The notes under the pieces were generated by a model, which did no database searches, was not told where the DNA came from, and was given only the letters and a program-made list of their open reading frames with translations. From NCBI GenBank assembly GCA_934292725.1, contig CAKQXY010000015.1, positions 1-64,000 of the forward strand: a stretch of DNA of 64,000 bases, read 5' to 3'. This stretch comes from an uncultured Lachnospiraceae bacterium (lineage in GTDB: Bacteria > Bacillota > Clostridia > Lachnospirales > Lachnospiraceae). Every line of letters begins with the position of its first letter. The first letter of the stretch is position 1. Positions 17,020 to 26,338 of this stretch are shown here, one piece after another. The position numbers and the translations under genes were made by a program.

Positions 17020-20019
17020 TTAATTCCCATTGTCAAATCGAATGCTGATCTCCCACTCAATTTTTTCTTCGCGAAGCTGATATTTCTCTGCCAGTCTCGG
17101 GCCACAGGAATTAGAACCAATTCCGCTTTGCTTATAGTCAAGCGCCACATAAATGCCATCAGATGGAACAAGCTCAAAATTATGTGCCTTTTCGTCAAGC
17201 TCCTTTTCACTGTAGCGTGATGCCTGGAAGCTGAACGGCTTTTTGCCCTTTGCGTACAAATTTCCAACAGATGCATACTTACAATTATAATGGCTTCCAT
17301 TTTCCTGCGGGAAAACATAATCCTCAAACATATCATCAACTGTTGTATCAAAACGATCTACCCAAGATGCACGATGCTTATCGGAATAGCTTTCATATGG
17401 ACCATATCCGTAGTATGTTACATCAGTCTTATCGTTTGGAAGCTTTAATCCAAGACCAAAGCGCGGAAGATACGGGAATACCTTGTCAAAGTTTCCATCT
17501 AAGGAAAGGAAAATAGTTCCATCAAGATCAACTTTCCATACTGCCTGAAGGCGAAGGAATGGCTGCTTAGCTGGAGATGCAATGGAGAATCTGCTATGAA
17601 TCTCGATTACGCCATCTGTTTCCTGAATAGCTGTCTCATATACCTTTACTGTGCTTCTGTCGTATCCTGCCATTCTCCACTCCTTTGATACTGCCGAGTC
17701 ATTATTTGTCGGCGCACGGAATGTCAGAAAACGCATTGGCTCAGAAATCTGGTTCTCATTATCTTTAACGATCTTTGCAAAGGTTCCAAGATGACGATCA
17801 AATACCATATACTCGCCGTCTCTTGTCAGCTCATAAACATCTGCCGTCTCATTTACACTCCACGAAGCAAATGCTGGCAGCGCAGTCTTAGATACAGGTG
17901 TGAGCACCTCATCCTGCTCCTCAAACAAAGCAATCTGATCAAAGCCAAGTACCTCTCCTGCAAGAGCAGTTCCCTGTTTTGCTGTGTAGGTCAGCTTGAG
18001 GTAAGTATTTTTATTTGTCTTTGGTGTCTCTGGAATCAGAACAAAGCCTTTTTCATGTGGTTCAATTGAAGGTACTGCAACACTTCCCTGTGAAAGCAGT
18101 CTTCCTTCTTCCTTAATCTCATATGTTACTGTTACAGCATCATCAAGATTTGTGAAGTCAAGGCGATTCCACAATGATACCTTTAGTGGACTGATTTCCT
18201 GAAGGGTGGCTCTTACTGGACGAATCGCATTTTTCCACTCATGCAGTCCAGTATGCGGTCGACGGTCTGAATAAACAAGTCCGTCCATGCAGAAATTTCC
18301 ATCATGTGGGAACTCACCGTAGTCGCCGCCATAGAAATATTTGTCCTTTCCATCTGGTGTCTTTCCTTCATATGTCGCATGATCACACCATTCCCAGACA
18401 AATGCACCGATAATTCGCTTTTCAGGTAAGATGACTTCCAGATAGTCCTCAATGTCACCAGGTCCATTGCCCATTGCATGAACAAACTCACACAAGATAA
18501 ATGGCTTTACGCTAGTAGGGTCTGCAAGATACTTTTTAATTGTATCTACAGTCGGATACATGCGGCTTACCATATCAAGACAAGACTGATCATTCTCGAT
18601 TCCTGGCGGTGCCCAAGTTGCTCCTTCATAATGAACAGGACGTGTTGGGTCATATTCCTTCGTCCACTTTCCAGCATCAATCAGATTCTTTCCATAACCG
18701 CTTTCATTTCCAAGAGACCAGATGACAACACAGCTCGCGTTCTTGTCACGAATTACGTTTAACATCATACGATCTACAATTGCATCATGGAAAGCCGGAT
18801 CCTGAACAATCTTTCCAAACTTTCTATAAATCGGCTCTTCACCAACAAGATCCATCGTTCCATGTGTCTCAAAATCAGCCTCTGCAATCACGTAAAAGCC
18901 ATACTCATTGCAAAGCTCAGTAAACCACGGTGCATTCGGATAATGACTTGTGCGGATTGCATTGATATTGTTCTTTTTCATCATCGTAAGATCGCGCACT
19001 ACATGCTCTCTTGATACCGTGTATCCATCTGTTGGGCTGCTGTCATGACGGTTTACACCAAGAAGCTTTACAGGGCGATGATTTAAAAGCATGACGCCAT
19101 CCTTTATTTCAATCTCGCGAATACCAACCTTTTGCTCAATGATCTCATCATCAGTAGACAAAACTAGTTTGTATAAGGTTGGATGTTCAGCATTCCACAA
19201 AATTGGATCATTCACCTTAAACACAGTTTCTAGATCCTTATTTTCTGTCACAAGCGTTTCATTTGCCAGCTTGCTGCCATCTGGTGCAAATAAACTTACT
19301 GTTACATTTGGCATACCTTTGTATGAATCAAGTCTCACAAAAACCTCTGCCTTTGTGTTGTCCTCTGACAAAGTGGTGCGCACAGTGTAGTCCACTACTG
19401 AACTCTTTGGACGAGCAATCAATGTAACATCACGGAAAATTCCATTGTAGCGATACTTATCCTGTGCTTCAAGATACGTTCCATCAGTCCACTTTAACAC
19501 AAGTACTGCCAGACGGTTCTTTCCTGCTTTGGCAAAGCGCGTAATATCAAACTCGCTAGGACTGTGTGACACCTGACTGTAGCCAACAAACTGACCATTC
19601 ACCCATACATAAAATCCTGCCTCTACTCCCTCAAAGTACAAATACAAATCTTTTTCTAATTCCTCATTAGATACATCAAAATCCTTATAATAAGCACCAC
19701 ATGGATTCTCATCCGGCACATACGGCGGATCATATGGTATGACAAACGCACCACCCGAATAATGCTTATAGTCATAGCCCTTTGACTGCCAGCATGATGG
19801 TACCTCCATCATCACATAATCTGGATTTTCATAATCTTTAAGAACAAACTTTTCATCCACACTCTGCGGATTTGGATAATAAAAGAAGCGCCAGTCATTG
19901 CCGCTTAGCAGACGGTATGAATCTGTTCCATCTGTCTTTTTCGGAAGGTAGTAGCAGCGTGGCTTCTCTGTTCCCACATGCAGCGTATTTAGATCCTCAT
20001 AATAATGAATCAGCTCCAT
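17020..20019 (-). CDS. lacZ: GH2 beta-galactosidase (LacZ type)
   Basis: 999 residues, the full length of LacZ-type enzymes, with no signal peptide. Domain order: sugar-binding jelly roll (about 40-205), immunoglobulin-like (205-305), barrel (305-605), a second immunoglobulin-like domain and the Bgal small-chain domain (about 710-995). The acid/base is Glu439 in WSLGNESGYG and the nucleophile Glu511 in ILCEFVHAMGN. It hydrolyses terminal beta-galactosides such as lactose or imported galacto-oligosaccharides. It lies 88 bases after the importer genes of locus 2 across a terminator, so readthrough or an unseen promoter must supply transcription. Confidence 0.92.
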   Translation of the reverse strand: MELIHYYEDLNTLHVGTEKPRCYYLPKKTDGTDSYRLLSGNDWRFFYYPNPQSVDEKFVLKDYENPDYVMMEVPSCWQSKGYDYKHYSGGAFVIPYDPPYVPDENPCGAYYKDFDVSNEELEKDLYLYFEGVEAGFYVWVNGQFVGYSQVSHSPSEFDITRFAKAGKNRLAVLVLKWTDGTYLEAQDKYRYNGIFRDVTLIARPKSSVVDYTVRTTLSEDNTKAEVFVRLDSYKGMPNVTVSLFAPDGSKLANETLVTENKDLETVFKVNDPILWNAEHPTLYKLVLSTDDEIIEQKVGIREIEIKDGVMLLNHRPVKLLGVNRHDSSPTDGYTVSREHVVRDLTMMKKNNINAIRTSHYPNAPWFTELCNEYGFYVIAEADFETHGTMDLVGEEPIYRKFGKIVQDPAFHDAIVDRMMLNVIRDKNASCVVIWSLGNESGYGKNLIDAGKWTKEYDPTRPVHYEGATWAPPGIENDQSCLDMVSRMYPTVDTIKKYLADPTSVKPFILCEFVHAMGNGPGDIEDYLEVILPEKRIIGAFVWEWCDHATYEGKTPDGKDKYFYGGDYGEFPHDGNFCMDGLVYSDRRPHTGLHEWKNAIRPVRATLQEISPLKVSLWNRLDFTNLDDAVTVTYEIKEEGRLLSQGSVAVPSIEPHEKGFVLIPETPKTNKNTYLKLTYTAKQGTALAGEVLGFDQIALFEEQDEVLTPVSKTALPAFASWSVNETADVYELTRDGEYMVFDRHLGTFAKIVKDNENQISEPMRFLTFRAPTNNDSAVSKEWRMAGYDRSTVKVYETAIQETDGVIEIHSRFSIASPAKQPFLRLQAVWKVDLDGTIFLSLDGNFDKVFPYLPRFGLGLKLPNDKTDVTYYGYGPYESYSDKHRASWVDRFDTTVDDMFEDYVFPQENGSHYNCKYASVGNLYAKGKKPFSFQASRYSEKELDEKAHNFELVPSDGIYVALDYKQSGIGSNSCGPRLAEKYQLREEKIEWEISIRFDNGN

Positions 20020-20061
20020 TGTTTCCTCTTTTCTGCGCTCTGCGCGTTTTTATCTTTATGC

Positions 20062-20103
20062 AAAAAATGCCGACACACAACATATATGAAGCGTGCCGGC
20101 ATT
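20062..20103 (-). terminator. Terminator between locus 2 permease and GH2
   Basis: On the minus strand AATGCCGGCAC and GTGTCGGCATT form an 11-base stem with one mismatch, followed by six T. It starts only five bases after the permease stop codon. Confidence 0.75.
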
Positions 20104-20107
20104 CCTC

Positions 20108-21013
20108 TTACTCTTTTAAGGAGCCAAGCATGACACCCTTTACAAAATATTTCTGGAAGAATGGGTAAGTGAACAATACTGGCAGTGTTGTAAATATGAT
20201 CATAGCATATTTTAACTGTGCATTGCTCATCTGTTTTCTCGCCAGCTCCTGTGCAGCTGACGGACTTAATACCTCAGTGATCTGCTTTGTATTCTCGATT
20301 AATACGCGGCGCAGATACAGCTGAAGCGGCTGCCACTCAGTATGTGGCAAGTATACCATAGCGTTGAACCAGCTGTTCCATACACCAACGATTGTGTATA
20401 CAGCGATTACGGCTAAGATTGGCTTTGACAGTGGCAGGTATACCTTAAGCAAAATCTGATATACATTAGCACCGTCGATCTTTGCAGCTTCACGAAGACT
20501 CTCTGGAATGCTGCTAAAAAATGCCTTTACAAGAATGATGTTCCATATTGAAAAGCAAACTGGAAGAATCTGGGAAAGCGGATTGTCATACAAGCCTAAC
20601 TTATTGATTAATAAGAAGGTTGGAATCATACCGCCGCCGAAGTACATCGGAATCAGCAAAAACATGTTAACAAATTTTCTTCCCATCAGGCGCTTATAAG
20701 TCAGCGGATATGCGACCAGCACACACGTGGTAAGCATCAAGATCGTAGTCGGAATTACATATATAATTGTGTTTAAATATGCTCTCCACATCTCTGGGTC
20801 CTGTACCAGAACCTTATATGCGTCTACACAAAAGCCCTTAGGAATAACGTAAACATTCATCTGTGCAGCATTTTCTGGTGAACTAAGCGACATGATCAAA
20901 ACATAATACATCGGATATACAGCCAGAAAGCAAAGGAATGCAACTGCCACATAGACAAGCACGGTATATATCGTTTTGCCTTCTTTAATCTTATTCGGAT
21001 TTCTCTTTGACAT
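20108..21013 (-). CDS. ABC sugar permease, YtcP type (locus 2)
   Basis: 301 residues, six predicted membrane helices, EAA loop EAAKIDGANVYQI...YLP. The ATG at 21013 is chosen over one at 21031 because TAAGGAGG stands six bases before it; that leaves an 11-base gap to the LplB-type gene. It pairs with that permease to import the ligand of the binding protein at 22093-23760. Confidence 0.88.
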   Translation of the reverse strand: MSKRNPNKIKEGKTIYTVLVYVAVAFLCFLAVYPMYYVLIMSLSSPENAAQMNVYVIPKGFCVDAYKVLVQDPEMWRAYLNTIIYVIPTTILMLTTCVLVAYPLTYKRLMGRKFVNMFLLIPMYFGGGMIPTFLLINKLGLYDNPLSQILPVCFSIWNIILVKAFFSSIPESLREAAKIDGANVYQILLKVYLPLSKPILAVIAVYTIVGVWNSWFNAMVYLPHTEWQPLQLYLRRVLIENTKQITEVLSPSAAQELARKQMSNAQLKYAMIIFTTLPVLFTYPFFQKYFVKGVMLGSLKE

Positions 21014-21024
21014 CTCTGACCTCC

Positions 21025-21951
21025 TTACCACAGACCGAAGCCTGTCAGCTTATTACTGATCTTGTTACATATATAGGTCAGTGCAAATCCAATCACAGAC
21101 ATAAAAAGACCAGCCGCTGTCGTAAAGCTATATTCACCATTTAAAATACCCATACGATATGTATACGTACCGATAACATCTGCTACATCATAAGTTGCCG
21201 GTGTATACAAAAGCAAAATCAGATCGCTGTTTGTGGAAAGAATACTTCCAACCTGCATAATCAGGTTGATCGCGATGATTGGCTTAATGCCTGACAATGT
21301 GACATGCCAACACTGCTGCCAACGGTTGGCACCATCAATCTTTGCAGCCTCGTAAAGACCCTGATCAATGGAGGAAATTGTAGACATGTACAAAATACTA
21401 TTAAAGCCGAACAGCTTCCACACATTTGTGAAAGTGTAAATTGTAGGGAATGCTGATGGCTCCTGTCTCCAGTTAATATTTGGCAGTCCAAACACAGTAA
21501 GCAGTTTTGTAATAAGTCCATTCACGTCAATAAAGGAAATTACCATACCTGCAACAACTACTGTTGAAATAAAATACGGCATGTAGCTAGCCGTCTGACA
21601 GAATTTTTTGAATCTTAAATGCTTGATCTGATCCAAAAGAAGTGCAAAAATAATAGGCATTGTAAAACCAAAAATCAAGTTCAAACCACTTAACACGAGC
21701 GTATTTTTAATCAATCGACCAAAATACTCACCTTGAACAAAACGCTTAAAGTTATCCAATCCTACCCACATGGCACCCTCGCCAAAAAATGGATCACCTG
21801 GCCAATAATCCTGAAATGCAATCACGATACCGAACATTGGTGCATAGCAGAACACTGCGATCAGAATAAATACTGGAAGCATCAGCAGATACAGCTGGCG
21901 GTTTTCTCTTTTTTCAACCGCCGTATATTTTCGTTTCATTTTTGTTTTCAT
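21025..21951 (-). CDS. ABC sugar permease, LplB type (locus 2)
   Basis: About 308 residues with six predicted helices. The EAA loop reads EAAKIDGANRWQQC...TLSG, where the Pro normally closing the loop (LPG) is replaced by Ser. The start is uncertain: GTG at 21957, ATG at 21951 and ATG at 21939 are all in frame with only weak ribosome binding sites. It follows the binding-protein gene across a strong hairpin, so it is probably expressed at a lower level than that gene. Confidence 0.86.
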   Translation of the reverse strand: MKTKMKRKYTAVEKRENRQLYLLMLPVFILIAVFCYAPMFGIVIAFQDYWPGDPFFGEGAMWVGLDNFKRFVQGEYFGRLIKNTLVLSGLNLIFGFTMPIIFALLLDQIKHLRFKKFCQTASYMPYFISTVVVAGMVISFIDVNGLITKLLTVFGLPNINWRQEPSAFPTIYTFTNVWKLFGFNSILYMSTISSIDQGLYEAAKIDGANRWQQCWHVTLSGIKPIIAINLIMQVGSILSTNSDLILLLYTPATYDVADVIGTYTYRMGILNGEYSFTTAAGLFMSVIGFALTYICNKISNKLTGFGLW

Positions 21952-21972
21952 ACGCACACCAGCCTTTTACAA

Positions 21973-22009
21973 AAGGCCGCTGACAAACGCTTTTGTTCGC
22001 AGCGGCCTT
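21973..22009 (-). terminator. Intercistronic terminator/attenuator after the locus 2 binding protein
   Basis: AAGGCCGCTG (21973-21982) and CAGCGGCCTT (22000-22009) form a perfect GC-rich stem with a T-rich stretch on both sides. Lying between the binding-protein and permease genes, it can reduce readthrough or protect the upstream mRNA 3' end, giving excess binding protein. Confidence 0.75.
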
Positions 22010-22092
22010 GTTTTTATCAAATTGTCAATCAATCCTTAATCGTTTTTCAGCATTCTGAGTTGATCTTACTTGTTTTTTAAACAGACTATTGA

Positions 22093-23760
22093 TCAGCTCT
22101 TTGTTCTGTCATAACGACCCTGATAAATTTCAATAAGTTCATCCAGACCAAGACGTTTTAAATCGTCCATGTAGGAATCCCAATCATCAAGACTCTTCTG
22201 TCCAAGGATCAGCTTAGTCAAAAGCTCCTGTGAATATGTATCCAAATCGGTAAGAATCTCGCTGGTACGCTTTGTTTCTTCCTGAGTAGCAACTGCTAAC
22301 ATTGTCAATGGAGAATAATTTACTGTATTTTCCATGTTCTGAGTAAATACCCAGTCTGCAAAGTCAGCCTTTGCCTGATAGCCCTCTGGGATTCCTGCAT
22401 CCTTTCCAAGCTGGATTCCTGCAACAAGCTCAGTAGACATATCCTTGTTCAAATCCATACGCGGAAGCACATTAGAACTCCACAGTGCACCATACATCAA
22501 GCTCATAATTGAATTGTCAATGTCATCGCCAGACAGCTGCTGATAATCGCCATCTTCTGTACGTGTAAAGTTCACGCCCTCTACACCATGCTCTGTTAAC
22601 TCTACATACTCTGGTGAACACATATAGTCAAGAAGTCTTGCTACAGCTGCTGTATCTTCACACTCATTTGTTACTGCATAAATTCTGGACATCAGGTTTT
22701 CACCACTCTGCAAACGAACAAGCGGCTCAGTATCGTCAGTAGCCTTGATCACGATTGGCTCTAAGTATGGAGGCTGTGCACCTTCCTGAACCTGAATAGA
22801 TGGCTCTTCCCATGTCTGTGCAGCCCAGTTTGCCTCACCAGACATCTGGTTAGCAGCAAGTCTTGTATTTGTCTGATTTGTAATATCTACCAACAAGCCT
22901 GCCTCATACAGACTATTCATATAAGAAATATAATCCTTGATATGATCCTGATACCACGGACTTGTCAGCGTATCTGTTTTTGGATCAATAAATACCATTC
23001 CAGGTCCAAGACCAAACCACTGTGCAATATCAGTTCCAAATCCTGCAATATTCATGGTGATAACCTCATCTGCCACACCACTTCCGTTGCAGTCATTATC
23101 CTGAAATGCCTTTAAAGCTGCTGTAAACTCATCGAGTGTAGTCGGTGTCTCAAGATCGCATGCATCAAGCCAATCCTTACGGATATTGAATGCTAATGCC
23201 GCACCAGTTGTTACCTCACCTTTGTAGTTACTTGTCTGAATATCTGCAAGCCAATATACATTTCCGTCTTCCATTCCAAGACGTTCAGAAACAAACTTTC
23301 CATCTCCCTCGGTAAAGAACTCCTTTGCTGTTCCTTCCTCTGACTGATCCCAGATTTCATTGATCGGAACAAAAATTCCTCTGTCAATAAGTCTCTGCTT
23401 TGTCTTATCATCAAGTGGTTCAATATACATGATGTCGCAGCCTAAATTTCCGCTCGCTACTGTTGTCTGACATACTGTAGTATACTGATCCTCCTCGATT
23501 AAATTAAACTCAAGCTTGATGTTTCTCTTTGCCAGTTCCTCTGTGAAGGTATTGTAGAGCTGACTGTCTCCGCTCTCAATCCAATCCTTTAAGGAAACGG
23601 TTCCGCCATTCACGGTAGTGACGGTATTGTTGATTCCCATAACACGAATTACAGACATTTCATCTGTATTCTCATCTGCCCATGTTGATGCTGGAATCAT
23701 AGATGCGGTCATTGCTGCACACATAGCAGCTGCCATAAGTTTTTTGCTGTACTTTCTCAT
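22093..23760 (-). CDS. Extracellular sugar-binding protein of ABC importer (locus 2)
   Basis: 555 residues, solute-binding family 1, LipO/YtcQ type. The signal peptide ends in ASTWADEN. A Cys occurs within its hydrophobic core (AAAMC) but does not sit in a proper lipobox, so this is probably not a lipoprotein. First gene of the locus 2 operon, preceded by a promoter and by a GGAGGAGA ribosome binding site. Ligand unknown; linkage to GH2 suggests a beta-galactoside. Confidence 0.88.
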   Translation of the reverse strand: MRKYSKKLMAAAMCAAMTASMIPASTWADENTDEMSVIRVMGINNTVTTVNGGTVSLKDWIESGDSQLYNTFTEELAKRNIKLEFNLIEEDQYTTVCQTTVASGNLGCDIMYIEPLDDKTKQRLIDRGIFVPINEIWDQSEEGTAKEFFTEGDGKFVSERLGMEDGNVYWLADIQTSNYKGEVTTGAALAFNIRKDWLDACDLETPTTLDEFTAALKAFQDNDCNGSGVADEVITMNIAGFGTDIAQWFGLGPGMVFIDPKTDTLTSPWYQDHIKDYISYMNSLYEAGLLVDITNQTNTRLAANQMSGEANWAAQTWEEPSIQVQEGAQPPYLEPIVIKATDDTEPLVRLQSGENLMSRIYAVTNECEDTAAVARLLDYMCSPEYVELTEHGVEGVNFTRTEDGDYQQLSGDDIDNSIMSLMYGALWSSNVLPRMDLNKDMSTELVAGIQLGKDAGIPEGYQAKADFADWVFTQNMENTVNYSPLTMLAVATQEETKRTSEILTDLDTYSQELLTKLILGQKSLDDWDSYMDDLKRLGLDELIEIYQGRYDRTKS

Positions 23761-23822
23761 CTGTCTCCTCCTTTTGCTTTCGAAAATGATGGATTCAGTT
23801 TATCACAGTAAAGGGCGGAAGA

Positions 23823-23868
23823 ATAGTACGAACTTCTCAAAAGATTTCACAAAATTTTCATATTTTGT
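23823..23868 (-). promoter_or_regulatory. Promoter and possible operator of the locus 2 importer operon
   Basis: On the minus strand a -35 TTGTGA (23847-23852) and -10 TACTAT (23823-23828) are 18 bases apart. The inverted repeat ACAAAAT (23849-23855) / ATTTTGT (23862-23868) covers and precedes the -35, where an AraC-type activator would bind. The adjacent AraC gene is the obvious candidate. Confidence 0.45.
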
Positions 23869-23897
23869 CAATAGTCTGCAAAACGATATAAAAATAC

Positions 23898-24806
23898 TCA
23901 GCTAAAAAGATCCATATTTCCACGAAATTCTTTTGGTGTTAGCCAATAATATTTTCGAAATACACGATCAAAATAGCTGACACTCTCAAAACCACACTGC
24001 ATAGCAATCTCCGTAATAGACGTCTCAGAAGACTGGAGCATAGCCTTTGCAACCTCTAGTCTATACAAAATCAAGTAGTTAAATGGCGTAACATCCAGAT
24101 TTTTCTTAAAACAGCGTGCTGCCTCGCTCTGGCTAATATTAGCTGCACCTGCGATATCGCCAAGTGTAATTGGTTCAGAGTAATGTCTCCTAATAAAAGC
24201 AAGCATCTGCTGCAAGCGAATCTGCGACGGGCTTCGAACCTGAGACGGATCCGTTACTGGAATTTCTTGCCGAAAATTTGCCAATTTTTCCCAGATACGA
24301 CACACGGAAAAAATAATAGAAGACATTTTCTTTTCAATATTTTTCTCACAGTAACAGCGCAATTTTTCCATCTCGCTTAGTATGTCCTTCTGCCAGTCCT
24401 TTTCGCTAGTCAGACGAATGTACTGGTACTGCTCCTGATGCGCGATAGGTTTAATGCATTCCTTGTAAAAATAATTATCTGTTCCGAAAACAAACTCAGC
24501 CGGAAGCAGTATGGTTTTTATTCGTCCAACCCCGACATTTCGCAAAATACTATGGCTTTCCTTTGAGTTGATAAAGATTCCCTCATGCTCCTTAAGCAAA
24601 ATTGATGACGTATTCACACAACAGGTAATTTCACCCTTTTCCACATATAAAAATTCAACTTGAGAATGCCAATGCCATGGAAGTACCATTCTGTCTTTCC
24701 CCTCAAGAACCCACTCACGACTATGAATCGGAAAATCTGAAATTTCATATGTAACCTGCTCCAGCATATTGCTTGCTGATTCTTTTTGCGACCATTTTCC
24801 TCCCAT
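23898..24806 (-). CDS. AraC-family transcriptional regulator with cupin sensor
   Basis: 302 residues. The N-terminal cupin (about 20-120) shows the WHWHSQVEFLYVEKGE pattern of sugar-binding AraC_binding domains. The C-terminal 100 residues are the double helix-turn-helix with GFESVSYFDRVFRKYYWLTPKEFR-like ending. The ATG at 24806 is chosen since GAGGGGTGAG precedes it and a longer frame would overlap the promoter. Located immediately upstream of the locus 2 importer operon in the same direction, so probably its activator. Confidence 0.88.
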   Translation of the reverse strand: MGGKWSQKESASNMLEQVTYEISDFPIHSREWVLEGKDRMVLPWHWHSQVEFLYVEKGEITCCVNTSSILLKEHEGIFINSKESHSILRNVGVGRIKTILLPAEFVFGTDNYFYKECIKPIAHQEQYQYIRLTSEKDWQKDILSEMEKLRCYCEKNIEKKMSSIIFSVCRIWEKLANFRQEIPVTDPSQVRSPSQIRLQQMLAFIRRHYSEPITLGDIAGAANISQSEAARCFKKNLDVTPFNYLILYRLEVAKAMLQSSETSITEIAMQCGFESVSYFDRVFRKYYWLTPKEFRGNMDLFS

Positions 24807-24853
24807 TTTACTCACCCCTCGTTTTTTCGTCACAAATACGACCATTTTGGGGC

Positions 24854-24883
24854 AGTATACCACACTTAATGAGGATTTGACAA
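24854..24883 (-). promoter_or_regulatory. Sigma-A promoter of the AraC gene
   Basis: -35 TTGTCA (24878-24883) and -10 TATACT (24854-24859), spaced 18, about 48 bases before the chosen ATG. It lies just after the stop codon of the HD-GNAT gene. Confidence 0.65.
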
Positions 24884-24901
24884 GTGGAAGTGTGCTGCAG
24901 C

Positions 24902-25942
24902 TTATAAGCTCTTTTCCATGCAAACAAAGTGCTTTTCAAACAGTTCGCACTCCCCGACTGGAACAAATCCAAGATCGCTATAGCACTTGAGCGCTGCTTT
25001 ATGATTATCACGCACAAGGATATGAACACTCTTTTTGTTCTGCTCACGAAGCACGGTAAATGCATGTTCCATCATCATTTTTGCGATGCCCTGTCCCTGC
25101 AAATCTTTTCTGACACACACGCGTGCCACCTCTGCTGACGGCTGAAAATCCTTGCTCCAACAATCAAGCTTATCCACTTCTTCGTCGTGATCAATTGAAA
25201 TGGCCGCAATGATTTCTCCTTTTTGATTTTTCATGACAAACAGGCTGTCATGTGCAATATCAAATTCAATATTTTCCATGGAAGGATAATATTCATTCCA
25301 GTCTGCTGCGCCGCCTATCATTGAGCGATACAGCTTTAGAAGTTCATCTTTGTCGGATTCTTCTGCCAGCGTAATATTTCTTCCTGCCGCGATAATCTTA
25401 TCCACAGTTTCCTGACGGATACATTCGCGCAGATGTTTGATATATGGATGAAACTGCGCCTTATCAATTCCATAATTCTTTGTCAGCTCATACTCATGCG
25501 GCTCCCAGGTCTTAAGATCTGACTCGTTATGAGACAATGCACCCTCCATGTTGTCGAGTGCCTTGTAGATCTTTGCCTCTAGTGTTTTTAACTCACTCAT
25601 CTCCTGATAAAGTGTCCGCATCTTATCATTAAGTGGCTCTGGAAGTGTCGCTACCCACTGATACAGCAGATTTTCCTCTGTTTCTTCATCGGCCTCTGTC
25701 TTTTTAAAACATGGTATATCACCTGTAAAACATTCGCCCAAATCATGAATGAGACACATCTTAATTACTTTATTAATATCCACTTCTGGAAATTCATCTT
25801 CCATCCAATATGCCATCAGTGCCACTCTCCAGCAATGCTCTGCTACACTTTCCTTCCTGTCATCCGATGTGTAGCAATGACGCATCGTTCTTTTTAATTT
25901 CTCTACCATATGAAGTGCTTCTATCAATTTTTCTGCTTCCAT
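24902..25942 (-). CDS. Fusion of HD-domain phosphohydrolase and GNAT acetyltransferase
   Basis: 346 residues from the ATG at 25942; a TTG 48 bases upstream lacks a ribosome binding site. The first 180 residues are an HDDC2/YfbR-like HD domain: AEHCWRVALMA and CLIHDLGE supply the metal-binding His and His-Asp, a group that removes phosphate from deoxynucleoside monophosphates. The rest is a GNAT N-acetyltransferase with VRKDLQGQGIAKMMM as the acetyl-CoA loop and a typical YSDLGFVPVG ending. No known substrate joins the two activities. The gene stands alone between the AraC promoter and a repeat element. Confidence 0.82.
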   Translation of the reverse strand: MEAEKLIEALHMVEKLKRTMRHCYTSDDRKESVAEHCWRVALMAYWMEDEFPEVDINKVIKMCLIHDLGECFTGDIPCFKKTEADEETEENLLYQWVATLPEPLNDKMRTLYQEMSELKTLEAKIYKALDNMEGALSHNESDLKTWEPHEYELTKNYGIDKAQFHPYIKHLRECIRQETVDKIIAAGRNITLAEESDKDELLKLYRSMIGGAADWNEYYPSMENIEFDIAHDSLFVMKNQKGEIIAAISIDHDEEVDKLDCWSKDFQPSAEVARVCVRKDLQGQGIAKMMMEHAFTVLREQNKKSVHILVRDNHKAALKCYSDLGFVPVGECELFEKHFVCMEKSL

Positions 25943-26041
25943 ATTTTTCTGTCTCCCAGTTTTAATTTTGTCACTTCCATTATCGCTCAAAATGTAAAAA
26001 AATGGTAGAGTTTTTATTCATTTTTTTAATCGTCAGAAAAA

Positions 26042-26207
26042 GTTACTGTTCACGGGACACCCATTCACAAAACCGCACGTTCCGTGCGTCGCCGCTTCGC
26101 AGCTTTGTTTTGTTCATTAACGGGCGTCCACTTCGTCCTGCTGATCTGTCAAACTTTCATGCAAGCATGAAATTTGTCCAGATCTAGCATGACGCGTGAA
26201 CTGTAAC
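26042..26207. repeat. Inverted-repeat element (copy A of GTTACAGTTCACGG family)
   Basis: GTTACTGTTCACG (26042-26054) and CGTGAACTGTAAC (26195-26207) are inverted ends matching at 12 of 13 positions. The 140-base interior holds further short palindromes, such as TTCATGCAAGCATGAA. No coding potential. The element fills the gap before the GH43 promoter. Confidence 0.65.
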
Positions 26208-26247
26208 CAAAAAAACACAAAAAGAATATAAAATTTGACATCGTTTT

Positions 26248-26276
26248 TTGATGAGCGATGTGGTATGTTGTACAGT
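26248..26276 (+). promoter_or_regulatory. Putative promoter of the GH43 gene
   Basis: -35 TTGATG (26248-26253), 17-base spacer, -10 TACAGT (26271-26276), about 60 bases before the ATG. A TTGACA at 26235-26240 has no -10 at the right distance. Confidence 0.4.
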
Positions 26277-26338
26277 AAAGAAAGCTATTTTTATCTAACA
26301 AAAAGTCAGCAAAGATATCATTTTTAAGGAGGAATAAC

